Position numbers and translations under genes: made by a program. 12,460 bases of DNA from Clostridiales bacterium. Its GTDB lineage: Bacteria; Bacillota; Clostridia; Christensenellales; Aristaeellaceae. Of the stretch, positions 1 through 7,461 are shown piece after piece. How positions within the stretch are numbered: position 1 is the stretch's first letter; the number at the start of each line of letters is the position of its first letter. The stretch spans positions 1-12,460 of the forward strand of contig SFHU01000106.1 in assembly GCA_004555535.1 (NCBI GenBank), given 5' to 3'. The notes under the pieces are model-generated. The model had not been told where the DNA came from, did no database searches, and was given only the letters and a program-made list of their open reading frames with translations.

Positions 1-506
1 AGCAGAATCAGCAGGGCCGGGATGCCGAAATGGATGCAAACATAGAGGAAATACCGGAAATTGGGGATCGGCTTGTCCGGGTATCGTGTGAGCGCCTTGG
101 AGAGCGTGATGATGAGCGCAAGCTTGGCCAGCTCGGAGGGCTGGAAGGTTCGGTCGAGGAACTGATACCAGCCGGCGACGCCGTTGATCTGCGAGGTGCC
201 CAGAACGAGCGCCAGCAGCAGCACGTCGACCACATAGATGATCGGCCAGAGCCTGCCGATGATGTCGTATTTGATCGTCATCACGAGGCTGACCGCCACC
301 ATGCTGACGACCACCCAGAGCAGTTGCAGGCGGCCGTTGCTCGCGTCCATGACCAGCTCCTGCAGCGAGCGGTCCGTGCCCAGTGTCGGATCGTAGTTGG
401 CGATGGTGATGGCCAGAACGCCATAGAGCGCCAGCATGTAGCTGGCAATCAGCAGCTGCCAGTCAAAATGCGGCTTGGACAGCCTGCTGTTATCGGAAAC
501 GCGCAT
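1..506 (-). CDS. rodA: RodA, SEDS-family peptidoglycan glycosyltransferase (partial, C-terminus off the left edge)
   Basis: SEDS proteins polymerise lipid II into glycan strands in the membrane; RodA is the elongation paralogue, working with PBP2 and MreBCD. The 168 visible residues show a short cytoplasmic N-terminus, hydrophobic segments at about residues 17-36, 61-79 and 86-103, and the family hallmark FQPSELAKLAL at 121-131, preceded by NGVAGW where relatives usually have a GA..W motif. About half of the protein is missing beyond the window edge. The ATG at 506 follows AGGAGG with a short spacer, a strong ribosome binding site. It is the last visible gene of the maf-to-rodA cluster, 84 bases after the MinD-like gene. 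Assignment to RodA rather than FtsW rests mainly on the neighbours (PBP2 and mreBCD), because the catalytic loop lies outside the window. Confidence 0.92.
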   Translation of the reverse strand, partial: MRVSDNSRLSKPHFDWQLLIASYMLALYGVLAITIANYDPTLGTDRSLQELVMDASNGRLQLLWVVVSMVAVSLVMTIKYDIIGRLWPIIYVVDVLLLALVLGTSQINGVAGWYQFLDRTFQPSELAKLALIITLSKALTRYPDKPIPNFRYFLYVCIHFGIPALLIL

Positions 507-590
507 GAATTCCTCCTGTTCAGGGATGATCAAGGCCTGTCCGCGAGGCAGACGGCAAACGGAAATCGCGAAAGCTGCGCTGTCGGAGCA

Positions 591-1301
591 TCAGGGGCCA
601 ACCAGCGGCGAGAGCGCCCGGCTCAGTGCCGTCCAGGCGGGACCGTCGCATTCGATGGCGGGCCGTCCTTTTGCAGCGCTCAGCGGGATGGTTCTGTCCT
701 CGGGAATCGCGCCCAGGACGGGACAATCCAACGTCATCTGCACGGTCTGATCGTCGTACTGCTGCCCCGCGCGAAGCAGCGCGGGCTGAATCCTGTTGAG
801 AAGCAGCATGCTCTGCGCGCCGGAGGGCAATGCCCCGCCGAGCAGATGTTCCGCGGAACGGATGGACGCATCGTCCGGGCGCAAGACGACGATGCGCATG
901 TCCTCCCCCGTCAGCATGCGTTCCTCGAGGGCGGCCTGTCCGGTCGGCAGATCGATGACGAGCACGTCGCACATCGAATGCAGGGCCAGAATCGTCCCGG
1001 AGAGCTCCGGAGCCGTGACCTCATCATGCAGCGACGCACAGGCAAAGCGCAGCAGCGGATAGCGCACCGCCGGATAGAGCGCGGCCTCCATCGTCGCATC
1101 GCCCGCCGCGACGTCCGCCATATCCAGCGACACGGCGCCCGACAGGCCCAGAATCAGGTCCGCCGACCGGGCAGGCCCGGAGGCGTCCAGCAGGATGGTT
1201 TGTTTTCCCGCCTTGGAGGCACAGACGGCGAGCGAGAGCGCGACCGTGGTCTTCCCCACACCCCCGCTGCCGGAGCAGACAGCAAATACTCTTCCCATCA
1301 T
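591..1301 (-). CDS. minD: MinD-like P-loop ATPase with a degenerate deviant Walker A motif
   Basis: The 236-residue protein belongs to the MinD/ParA ATPase family, whose MinD members position the division septum by membrane-bound, ATP-driven dimerisation. Visible are the P-loop GSGGVGKTT (11-19), a switch-I region beginning DASG (39-42), Walker B VIDLPTG (115-121), the LLNRI base-recognition strand (167-171) and a PEDRTIPLSAAKG segment (200-212) typical of MinD. Two expected residues differ: the signature lysine before GGVGK is Ser12, and the second aspartate of the usual D-x-D is Ser41. The C-terminus stops soon after the fold and shows no lysine-rich amphipathic membrane helix. The ATG at 1301 has GAGGA overlapping the mrdA stop, nine bases away; a second ATG follows at 1298. 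No minC or minE is adjacent. The family is certain; a normal MinD role is doubtful. Confidence 0.8.
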   Translation of the reverse strand: MMGRVFAVCSGSGGVGKTTVALSLAVCASKAGKQTILLDASGPARSADLILGLSGAVSLDMADVAAGDATMEAALYPAVRYPLLRFACASLHDEVTAPELSGTILALHSMCDVLVIDLPTGQAALEERMLTGEDMRIVVLRPDDASIRSAEHLLGGALPSGAQSMLLLNRIQPALLRAGQQYDDQTVQMTLDCPVLGAIPEDRTIPLSAAKGRPAIECDGPAWTALSRALSPLVGP

Positions 1302-1310
1302 GTGTTTTCC

Positions 1311-3845
1311 TCAATAGGCCAGCGAATTGGACGGCGCCATGTAGTCATCCTGACTGAGCGCCCGGTTGTCCATGTAATAGTCGATGATCTCACGAACCGT
1401 GATGGAGCAGTAGGCGCCGCTGTATCCGTGCGGAATGTACACGCACACAGCGATTTCCGGCTCCTCAAACGGTGCGAACGCGATCATCCACGCGTTGTTC
1501 TCAAGGTCGATCTGCGTCTTTTCGGCCGTACCGGTTTTAGCACCCATGTTCTCGCGGATATTGTCGTACTTCGAATCGCTGAAGAAGCGCTTAGCCGTAC
1601 CTTCGGCCTCAACGACGCCCTTCATGCCTTCCCGGATAAAAGCGAGGTATTCCTCGACGTTGTCCCCTTCGAGCTGAGAGGCGAGAATCGGCGAGCTCTG
1701 GCTGAGCACCTCGCCGTCCGGCGAGATGATGGAATCGACGATGCGCAGGTCGTAGACCTTTCCGCCGTTGGCGATGGCCGCGATGTAGCGCGCGAGCGCG
1801 ACAGGCGTGACCGTCGTGATGGACTGACCGACCGCGCACATGATCGCCTCGCTGCCGCCCCATTTGATCTCGTTGAGCATGATGTACGTGTCGCCCGTGA
1901 TGGCCTGCAGATAGACCATCTCGCGCGGCATGTCGAGCTCCTCCATGAGAATGTTTCGGATCTGCGCAAGCCAGTCGCTCTGGTTGTAGTCAACCGCCAT
2001 GTCCATCAGGCGCTTGACGCACTTGTCGAGCTTGTCGTCGTCAAACGTCATGCCGTAGGTCGCGCTGACGCTGACGAGGTTTTTGCGGATGTTGTTGAAG
2101 ACGATGGAGGGCCTCCAGGTCGCCTGCTCGGAGGCGCTGATGGCCTTGTTCTTGTCATACAGCGTCGTCTGGCTGCCTACATAGCCCTGCAGCTCGCCCG
2201 GCAGATCGATACCTGTCTTGGTCGTCAGGCCGTAGAGCGCGGCGGTCTTGTAGAGCTGATCGTCCGTATGTTCGTACAGGCGGGAGCCGACCTCGTAGAA
2301 GAAGTAGTTGCACGAGTGCGTCAGCGCGTCCTTGACCGTCTGATCCGCGTGCCTGCTCAGATAATTCTGGTTGACCCAGCAGCGCGGTGGGTTCGTACTG
2401 TCGTATTTCGTGTACTTGCCCATGTCGCTGATTTCCTCGGTCATCGTCAGTTCACCGGACATGAGCCCGGCCGTCGCCGTGACGCCCTTGAAAATCGAGC
2501 CCGGCGTATCGCGCGAGCCGATGGCGTAATTGACCAGCGGATTGCGCGAATCCAGCAGGATGTTCGCCGCGGCCTCGCCGCCGACGATGAAGGCGTTGGG
2601 ATCGTACGGCGGATAGCTTGCCAGCGCGAGCACGCGTCCCTCCATGTCGATGACGACGGCGGCGCCCTTCTCCGCCAGCTCGATCGGATTGGAATCGAAA
2701 TCGCGCGTCGTGCCCTGCAGGACGCTCTTGTTCGTATCCAGCCAGGTGTCGTTCTTCAGGAGCTTCTCCTGCTCGTCGCGAATGGTGTTGATGTTGGTTT
2801 CCAGCGCGGCCTCTGCAATGCGCTGGAGGTTGGAATCGATCGTCAGCTTGACGTTGTTGCCGTCCGTGGCCTCCGTGGTCGACAGCGTCCGGCTGACCGC
2901 GCCGTAGCGGTCGATTTCGACGACACGCTTGCCCACACGCTGCGTCGTGCAGGGGCTGAGCCAGTCCTCCATCGTCTTTTCGACGCCGTCCAGGCCGATC
3001 AGGTCAGAGAGCGAATATCCCTTGTCCTTGTAGGTGGAGTAGTAGGTGTCGTAGTTTTGGATCTTGCCGATGTAGCCCACGACGTGGCAGGCCAGCGTGC
3101 CGTTGGGATAGACGCGCTGCGTGCTGACGGAGACGGAGATGCCCTCCATCGTCAGCGCCTTGGCCTCGATCTCGATGACCGTTTCCCAGCTGACATTGGA
3201 TGCGATGGTGATCGGTGAGGAGAGGAACGCGTTGTTCTGCATCGTCTCCCAGACGCTGAGCACCTTGAGCTTCTGCTCGGTGGTCAGCGTCTCGGGGATC
3301 TTGTAGCGCGTGCACAGCTTGTTAAAGAGCTCCTGCTGCGGATAGGTTGTCGTATCCTGCATGTAGAAGTTGCTGCGCCACATGGATTCGCGCGCCGCCT
3401 GCTGCGAGGCTGTGTAGTCGTTGGTATTCCACGTGAACACCCACATCCCCGTCATCTCGTCCTGCTTGAGCGAGAAGGAGGTGTTGAGCGTGCCGCCGTT
3501 TCGCTCGATGATCTCGATGGCGTCGATGATCGCCTTGGTGTACAGCGACAGGGAGCTGACCGTGTTTCCGTTTTCGTCCTTCTGGTCGGATGTGAAGTTC
3601 GGATCCCGGTAGAACTGGATGTTGTAGATCTGCTTGTCATAGGCCAACGTCATCGAGTTGGCATCCATGATGGTGCCGCGCGAGCCCTGGCTGGTGATCG
3701 TTTTCGTCTTCTTGTTCTCAGACGCCGCAAGGTTTTCCTCGTAGTCGACGACCTGCAGATTGAACAGCTGCACGATCAGCACGCCAAAGAGAAGCGCGAT
3801 GATCACGGCAAAGGTCCGATAGCGCCCCGTATACTTCTTGTTCAC
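1311..3845 (-). CDS. mrdA: Penicillin-binding protein 2, class B transpeptidase of the elongasome
   Basis: This 844-residue monofunctional transpeptidase cross-links peptide stems of new peptidoglycan and partners RodA. A short cytoplasmic N-terminus and one membrane anchor (about 12-30) are followed by an extracytoplasmic dimerisation (pedestal) domain that includes LIGLDGVEKTMED (282-294). The transpeptidase domain shows all three penicillin-binding motifs: S450-IFK, S511-C-N and K770-TG. A family-typical AVGQS...PVALARYIAAIANGG stretch lies at 671-695. At 844 residues it is longer than the roughly 600-700 of many PBP2 proteins. Extra length lies in the pedestal domain (about 85-215) and between Gly557 and the AVGQS motif. 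The start is GTG at 3845, with GGAGG 11 bases upstream and no better in-frame alternative. It begins 24 bases after mreD and is coupled to the MinD-like gene, whose ribosome binding site overlaps its stop. Confidence 0.95.
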   Translation of the reverse strand: MNKKYTGRYRTFAVIIALLFGVLIVQLFNLQVVDYEENLAASENKKTKTITSQGSRGTIMDANSMTLAYDKQIYNIQFYRDPNFTSDQKDENGNTVSSLSLYTKAIIDAIEIIERNGGTLNTSFSLKQDEMTGMWVFTWNTNDYTASQQAARESMWRSNFYMQDTTTYPQQELFNKLCTRYKIPETLTTEQKLKVLSVWETMQNNAFLSSPITIASNVSWETVIEIEAKALTMEGISVSVSTQRVYPNGTLACHVVGYIGKIQNYDTYYSTYKDKGYSLSDLIGLDGVEKTMEDWLSPCTTQRVGKRVVEIDRYGAVSRTLSTTEATDGNNVKLTIDSNLQRIAEAALETNINTIRDEQEKLLKNDTWLDTNKSVLQGTTRDFDSNPIELAEKGAAVVIDMEGRVLALASYPPYDPNAFIVGGEAAANILLDSRNPLVNYAIGSRDTPGSIFKGVTATAGLMSGELTMTEEISDMGKYTKYDSTNPPRCWVNQNYLSRHADQTVKDALTHSCNYFFYEVGSRLYEHTDDQLYKTAALYGLTTKTGIDLPGELQGYVGSQTTLYDKNKAISASEQATWRPSIVFNNIRKNLVSVSATYGMTFDDDKLDKCVKRLMDMAVDYNQSDWLAQIRNILMEELDMPREMVYLQAITGDTYIMLNEIKWGGSEAIMCAVGQSITTVTPVALARYIAAIANGGKVYDLRIVDSIISPDGEVLSQSSPILASQLEGDNVEEYLAFIREGMKGVVEAEGTAKRFFSDSKYDNIRENMGAKTGTAEKTQIDLENNAWMIAFAPFEEPEIAVCVYIPHGYSGAYCSITVREIIDYYMDNRALSQDDYMAPSNSLAY

Positions 3846-3869
3846 GAAACCAAAAACCTCCGAAGTAGC

Positions 3870-4439
3870 TTAGCGATGGGTTTCTGTAGCGGCGTCTTCC
3901 CCGTTCTCATTCATATCCTCCGGGTCCTTCCTCGCTCTTCGCGGGTGCCAGGTCATAATTCTGCGCACAAAGAGCATCATGGGCAGCAGCATCACGGTGC
4001 TGTATCCGGCGCAGAGCAGCATCCTCAGCAGCGTGACGGCATTGATTTCCGAGCCGATCAGGAAGAGATAGCCGATGTAGAGAATCTCTCGCACGCAGGT
4101 CAGGAAAAAGCATGTGACCGTCATGACGAGCACGCTTTTGTGCTTGAGCTTGCGCAGCTTTTGCTGCAGGAAGCGGCGAATCAGAGGCGCCGCCCAGCCG
4201 ATGAAGGTATAACCGACCAGGTTGAGCGCCAGCACATAGCCGACGCTCGCGTCGTAGAGCATCGCCATCACGGAGCCGACACAGAAGCCCGTGTAGGGGC
4301 CGCCGTAGGACGTGACGGCGACAAGCAGCGCGATCATCAGATCCGGTGCAACCCCCGCGATGCGGATATAACCGCTCAGCGTCGTCTGCATGACGCAGCC
4401 GAGCATGGAGAGCAGCAGGAGCCGCAGCACTCTAGACAT
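3870..4439 (-). CDS. mreD: MreD, rod-shape-determining integral membrane protein
   Basis: MreD is a small polytopic membrane protein that links MreC and the MreB filament to the wall-synthesis enzymes. The 189-residue product is strongly hydrophobic, with about five membrane segments (near 4-22, 30-45, 50-84, 103-128 and 135-160). It carries the family-typical APDLMI (31-36) and a glycine-rich GFCVGSVMAMLYD (51-63). The last 25 residues are a charged, Glu/Asp-rich tail presumably in the cytoplasm, making it slightly longer than most homologues. The ATG at 4439 follows GAGGTG at a 7-base spacing. It lies 18 bases after mreC and 24 before mrdA. MreD sequences diverge widely, so recognition rests on topology, motifs and position together. 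Confidence 0.92.
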   Translation of the reverse strand: MSRVLRLLLLSMLGCVMQTTLSGYIRIAGVAPDLMIALLVAVTSYGGPYTGFCVGSVMAMLYDASVGYVLALNLVGYTFIGWAAPLIRRFLQQKLRKLKHKSVLVMTVTCFFLTCVREILYIGYLFLIGSEINAVTLLRMLLCAGYSTVMLLPMMLFVRRIMTWHPRRARKDPEDMNENGEDAATETHR

Positions 4440-4457
4440 GGGTGTTCACCTCGCGCA

Positions 4458-5606
4458 TCAGAAATCCTCCGGGAAGAGATCCTCTTCCGTGGGCAGCATG
4501 CCGGGATCGATGGTGGGCTCCGGCGAGGGCTCCGGCGTCGGCGTCGCTTCGATCAGATACTGCGCCATGTCGCCCATCGCCTCCTCGTCGACGATGAAGT
4601 CAACCGCCTGGGGCGTGGGCGACGGCGTGGCTCTGCCGGGCGCCTCAGGCAGCGGCACGGGCGTGGAGGCATTCAGGCGCTCCTCCTCGATGACAGCCTG
4701 CGGCCTCGCCGTGGCAACCGGCGCAATGATGATTTCGGTGTTGTTGTAGTTCTCGGGCATCTCCTCAACCTCGGCGTAGTAGCGCAGCACGAGCACGTTC
4801 TCGATGTGCTCAAAGTCCGCTGCGGGCTCGACGACGATGTAATGCTTGCTATCCTCAATGGCGCGTGTACTCTCGCGCACATAGCCTATCAGCAGGCCCT
4901 TGGGGAAGGAAACGCCCACGCCGGAGGTAATGACGCGGTCGCCGGGACGCGGTACGCTGTCCGCAGAAAGATAATACATCCTGCACAGCGGCTCTCCCGT
5001 GCTGCCCAGCGTGCCCTTGACCGCGCCCTGGTCGCGGCTGCTCTCGATCAGCGCCGCCAGACTCGCCTGGTCGTCGATGATCGTGATCACCTTGGCGGTC
5101 GTATCGAAGACCTCATAGATGTAGCCGATGAGGCCCTCTGCGGTGATGACCGCCATCTGCGTGTCCACGCCGTCGTTTTTGCCCTTGTTGATGGTGAAGG
5201 TGGAGAAATAGTTGCCGGACTCGCTCGCGATCACGCGCGCCAGCACGGGATCCATCTCTGCGCGCGCCTCATATTCGCCCAGAAGCGCGCGAAGCTGCGC
5301 GTTCTCCTCCTCCAGCTCCTCGTAGAGGATGCTGCGCAGGATCAGCTCGTCGTTCTGCGCCTTGAGCTGGTTGTATTCGTATTCGATGTTCCTTCTGAGC
5401 TTGATGCGGTAAAGATAATTGGAAACGGCCTGGGTCGCGCCGGAAACCGCGCTCTGCAGCGGCGTGATGATGCGGGCCATCAAGCCCTCCGGAGAAAAAC
5501 GCAGACCGGAAGACTGGCTGTATGCTGTCAGAATCATCAAGAGCAGCAGCAGCAGGATGATGCCGCGCTGCAGGATGGTGAAAAGCAAAGGGTGTTTTTT
5601 CCTCAT
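4458..5606 (-). CDS. mreC: MreC, rod-shape-determining protein
   Basis: MreC is a single-pass protein that assembles outside the membrane and activates the RodA-PBP2 synthase. The 382-residue product has a basic N-terminus, one membrane helix (about 14-29), a coiled coil (about 66-112, rich in Glu, Leu and Gln) and the two-barrel beta domain (about 120-278), with the conserved GDRVITSGVGVSFPKG at 222-237. After about residue 285 comes a roughly 95-residue low-complexity tail rich in Pro, Thr, Glu and Asp, including a TPTPEPSPEPT run (355-365). The tail is not part of the core fold and should lie outside the membrane. The ribosome binding site is weak: GGAG about 13 bases before the ATG, so translation may rely on coupling to mreB, which ends 20 bases upstream. 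Confidence 0.95.
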   Translation of the reverse strand: MRKKHPLLFTILQRGIILLLLLLMILTAYSQSSGLRFSPEGLMARIITPLQSAVSGATQAVSNYLYRIKLRRNIEYEYNQLKAQNDELILRSILYEELEEENAQLRALLGEYEARAEMDPVLARVIASESGNYFSTFTINKGKNDGVDTQMAVITAEGLIGYIYEVFDTTAKVITIIDDQASLAALIESSRDQGAVKGTLGSTGEPLCRMYYLSADSVPRPGDRVITSGVGVSFPKGLLIGYVRESTRAIEDSKHYIVVEPAADFEHIENVLVLRYYAEVEEMPENYNNTEIIIAPVATARPQAVIEEERLNASTPVPLPEAPGRATPSPTPQAVDFIVDEEAMGDMAQYLIEATPTPEPSPEPTIDPGMLPTEEDLFPEDF

Positions 5607-5626
5607 CGCTGTCTGTCCACTCCGTT

Positions 5627-6655
5627 TCAGCCGTCCGCCCTGCCGATGTTGCCGAGCATATCAAAGTGATCCGCCATATAGCCTGCGCCCAGGGTGGTGC
5701 ATTCGCCCGCGTCGCGCGCCACAGAGACAGGCACGCCGAATTCGGTGGCGATCATGCTGTCCAGGCTGGGCAGCGCCGCAGAGCCGCCCGTCAGGAAGAT
5801 GCCGTTTTGCAGGATATCGGCCGCCAGCTCCGGCGGAATGCGCCCGAGCACCCACTTGATGGCGGAGAGAATCTCCTTGATCGGCTCACGGATGGCCTCG
5901 CTCACGCGGGACATATTGACATCGACGGTCAGCGGCATGCCTGTTGCGATGTCGCGTCCGCGTACGACGGCCATGTGCTCCAGCTCCCTGCCGGCGCGCA
6001 CATCGGGCAGATCGAGCTTGATCTGCTCAGCGACGCGCTCCGTGACGAGGATGCCGTGCTGCTTTTTGAGGAAGCCGGAGATCGCCTCGTCGATCTTGTT
6101 GCCGGCTATGCGGATCGAGTGAGAAAGCACGATGCCGCCCATCGAAACGACGGCGACCTCGGTCGTTCCGCCGCCGATATCGACGATAAAGTTGCCCTGC
6201 GGCTCATAGACGGGCAGACCTGTGCCCAGCGCCGCGGCAAACGCCTGCTCCACGGTGTAGATCTGCCTTGCGCCGATCTTCTCCATGGCGTTGATGACAG
6301 CGCGCCGCTCGACCTTGCTGACCTCGCTGGGCATGGTCACCACGACACGCGGACGAATGAAGTGCCGCGTGCCGATCGCCTTGCTGACAAAGTAATGGAT
6401 CATGGTCTGAGCCAGCTCATAGTCGACGATAACGCCGTCGCGCAGCGGGTGGACGATGCGGATATTCCCTGCGGAGCGGCCGATCAGCTCGTCCGCACTG
6501 TCGCCTACGGCAATGACGTTGCGAGGTCCATCACCGCGCGTGATGATGACGGAGGATTCGTTGACGACGATGCCCTTGTCCTTGACATAGACGCGCGTGT
6601 TGTTGGTGCCCAGATCCACCGCGATGTCCGGGGAAACAAATTGAAACAATCCCAT
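5627..6655 (-). CDS. mreB: MreB, actin-like cell-shape filament protein
   Basis: MreB polymerises with ATP under the membrane and guides sidewall synthesis. The 342-residue length is typical. The actin-fold nucleotide motifs are present: phosphate-1 loop DLGTNNTRVYVKDKGIV (14-30), phosphate-2 loop DIGGGTTEVAVVSMGG (about 163-178) and the adenosine motif GIFLTGGSAALP near residue 288. An Asn replaces the usual Ala in the phosphate-1 loop (GTNNT rather than GTANT), a conservative change. The hydrophobic N-terminus MGLFQF may be a membrane-touching segment, as in other MreB proteins. The ATG at 6655 has AAGGAG with an 8-base spacer. It starts 21 bases after maf, with no radC between them, unlike the maf-radC-mreB order seen in Bacillus. 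Confidence 0.97.
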   Translation of the reverse strand: MGLFQFVSPDIAVDLGTNNTRVYVKDKGIVVNESSVIITRGDGPRNVIAVGDSADELIGRSAGNIRIVHPLRDGVIVDYELAQTMIHYFVSKAIGTRHFIRPRVVVTMPSEVSKVERRAVINAMEKIGARQIYTVEQAFAAALGTGLPVYEPQGNFIVDIGGGTTEVAVVSMGGIVLSHSIRIAGNKIDEAISGFLKKQHGILVTERVAEQIKLDLPDVRAGRELEHMAVVRGRDIATGMPLTVDVNMSRVSEAIREPIKEILSAIKWVLGRIPPELAADILQNGIFLTGGSAALPSLDSMIATEFGVPVSVARDAGECTTLGAGYMADHFDMLGNIGRADG

Positions 6656-6676
6656 TGTGCAAACTCCTTCAGCGCC

Positions 6677-7261
6677 TTATCGGGCGGCGTGCGCGATGGC
6701 GGCGAGCATATCGCGCAGCTGCGCCATGGGAAGGCCGACCACGTTTGAGTAGGATCCCTCGATTCTGTCCACGAACATGCCGCCCATATCCTGTATGCCG
6801 TATGCGCCCGCCTTGTCAAGCGGGCTCTTCGTGGCGACGTAGGCGTCGATCTCCTCCGGGGTCATTTCCACAAAATGCACGCGCGTGCGCACGGCCTGCG
6901 TCAGGCGCTCCCCTGTCGCCGTGTTGATGAGCGTCATGCCGGTAAAGACGTCGTGCCACTTGCCCGACAGCTCGCTGAGCATCCGCCTGGCGTTTTCCGG
7001 CGTCCCCGGCTTGCCAAGGATGCGGCCGTTCTCCTCGCAGACGGTCGTATCCGCCGCCAGAATCAGCGCTGACCCGTAGCGCGGCGCGACGGCCTCGGCC
7101 TTGCGGCGCGAGAGCTCACAGACCATCTCCTCCGGCATGCCCGAAAAGGACTCGTCGACATCGGGGGTATCCACAGTATATGCAAGGCCCATCAGGGACA
7201 GGAGCTCCCTTCTTCTGGGCGAACCGGAAGCCAGAACCAGCGGAAGCGAAACGGACGCCAT
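6677..7261 (-). CDS. maf: Maf-family nucleoside triphosphate pyrophosphatase (YhdE-type)
   Basis: Maf proteins hydrolyse non-canonical or pyrimidine nucleoside triphosphates to monophosphates and pyrophosphate; in Bacillus, Maf is linked to septum formation. The 194-residue product has the N-terminal ASGSPRRREL (11-20), the catalytic ADTTV with Asp71, GKP (83-85), and KAGAYGIQ (150-157), whose Gln157 fits the YhdE type (dTTP/UTP) better than the YceF type. The ATG at 7261 is chosen because GGGAGG ends 9 bases upstream. ATGs in the same frame at 7267 and 7294 are less likely: the first is only 3 bases from that site, and the second falls at or before the transcript start predicted from the -10 box at 7298-7303. 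It is the first gene of the shape cluster. Confidence 0.94.
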   Translation of the reverse strand: MASVSLPLVLASGSPRRRELLSLMGLAYTVDTPDVDESFSGMPEEMVCELSRRKAEAVAPRYGSALILAADTTVCEENGRILGKPGTPENARRMLSELSGKWHDVFTGMTLINTATGERLTQAVRTRVHFVEMTPEEIDAYVATKSPLDKAGAYGIQDMGGMFVDRIEGSYSNVVGLPMAQLRDMLAAIAHAAR

Positions 7262-7270
7262 CGGCATAAC

Positions 7271-7276
7271 CCTCCC
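7271..7276 (-). promoter_or_regulatory. Ribosome binding site that decides the maf start
   Basis: GGGAGG on the minus strand, 9 bases before the ATG at 7261. It is too close (3 bases) to the ATG at 7267 and lies downstream of the ATG at 7294, so it supports the shortest Maf. Confidence 0.75.
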
Positions 7277-7297
7277 GAAAACAATCAAAGTCATTCT

Positions 7298-7306
7298 ATT
7301 ATATCA
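7298..7306 (-). promoter_or_regulatory. Extended -10 promoter for the maf-mreBCD cluster
   Basis: On the minus strand this reads TGATATAAT: a perfect TATAAT preceded by TG and one base, the extended -10 pattern of vegetative sigma factors. No convincing -35 box lies 16-18 bases upstream, which extended -10 promoters tolerate. The start would be near 7291, giving a leader of about 30 bases before the maf ATG at 7261. It sits just after the xpt terminator, as expected for a new transcription unit. Confidence 0.7.
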
Positions 7307-7400
7307 TACTCCGCCCGCGATTGCATCCATATTTCCGGGATTTGGTTAAACCGCATAATTTGTTCGCCCCGACGATGTCTTTCATCCGCCTCCACAGACA

Positions 7401-7436
7401 GAGAAAAGCCGCAGCAGAAGCCGGTTCCGCTGCGGC
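7401..7436 (-). terminator. Rho-independent terminator downstream of xpt
   Basis: On the minus strand an 8-base stem (GCCGCAGC at 7408-7415 pairing with GCTGCGGC at 7429-7436) with a 13-base loop is followed by TTTTCTC. It starts 26 bases after the xpt stop. It separates xpt from the maf promoter, which agrees with a fresh transcription start at about 7291. Confidence 0.85.
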
Positions 7437-7461
7437 CCAGGATGCTGTTGGTCTGGCGATG

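Noticed and set aside
507..590. A remnant of minE or a terminator in the 84-base gap before rodA
   Set aside because: There is no open frame with a ribosome binding site and no stable hairpin followed by a T-run; the only clear element is the rodA ribosome binding site.
30..3218. A 1062-codon open frame on the plus strand opposite rodA, the MinD-like gene and mrdA
   Set aside because: It is antisense to three clear conserved genes, its translation is rich in Arg, Asp, His and Val with no recognisable domain, and GC-rich codon use on the real strand suppresses stops in this antisense frame.
3876..6748. Two long plus-strand open frames (3876-5669 and 5666-6748) opposite mreD, mreC and mreB
   Set aside because: The same antisense effect of high-GC codon bias; their compositions mirror the coding strand and they cross the boundaries of real genes.
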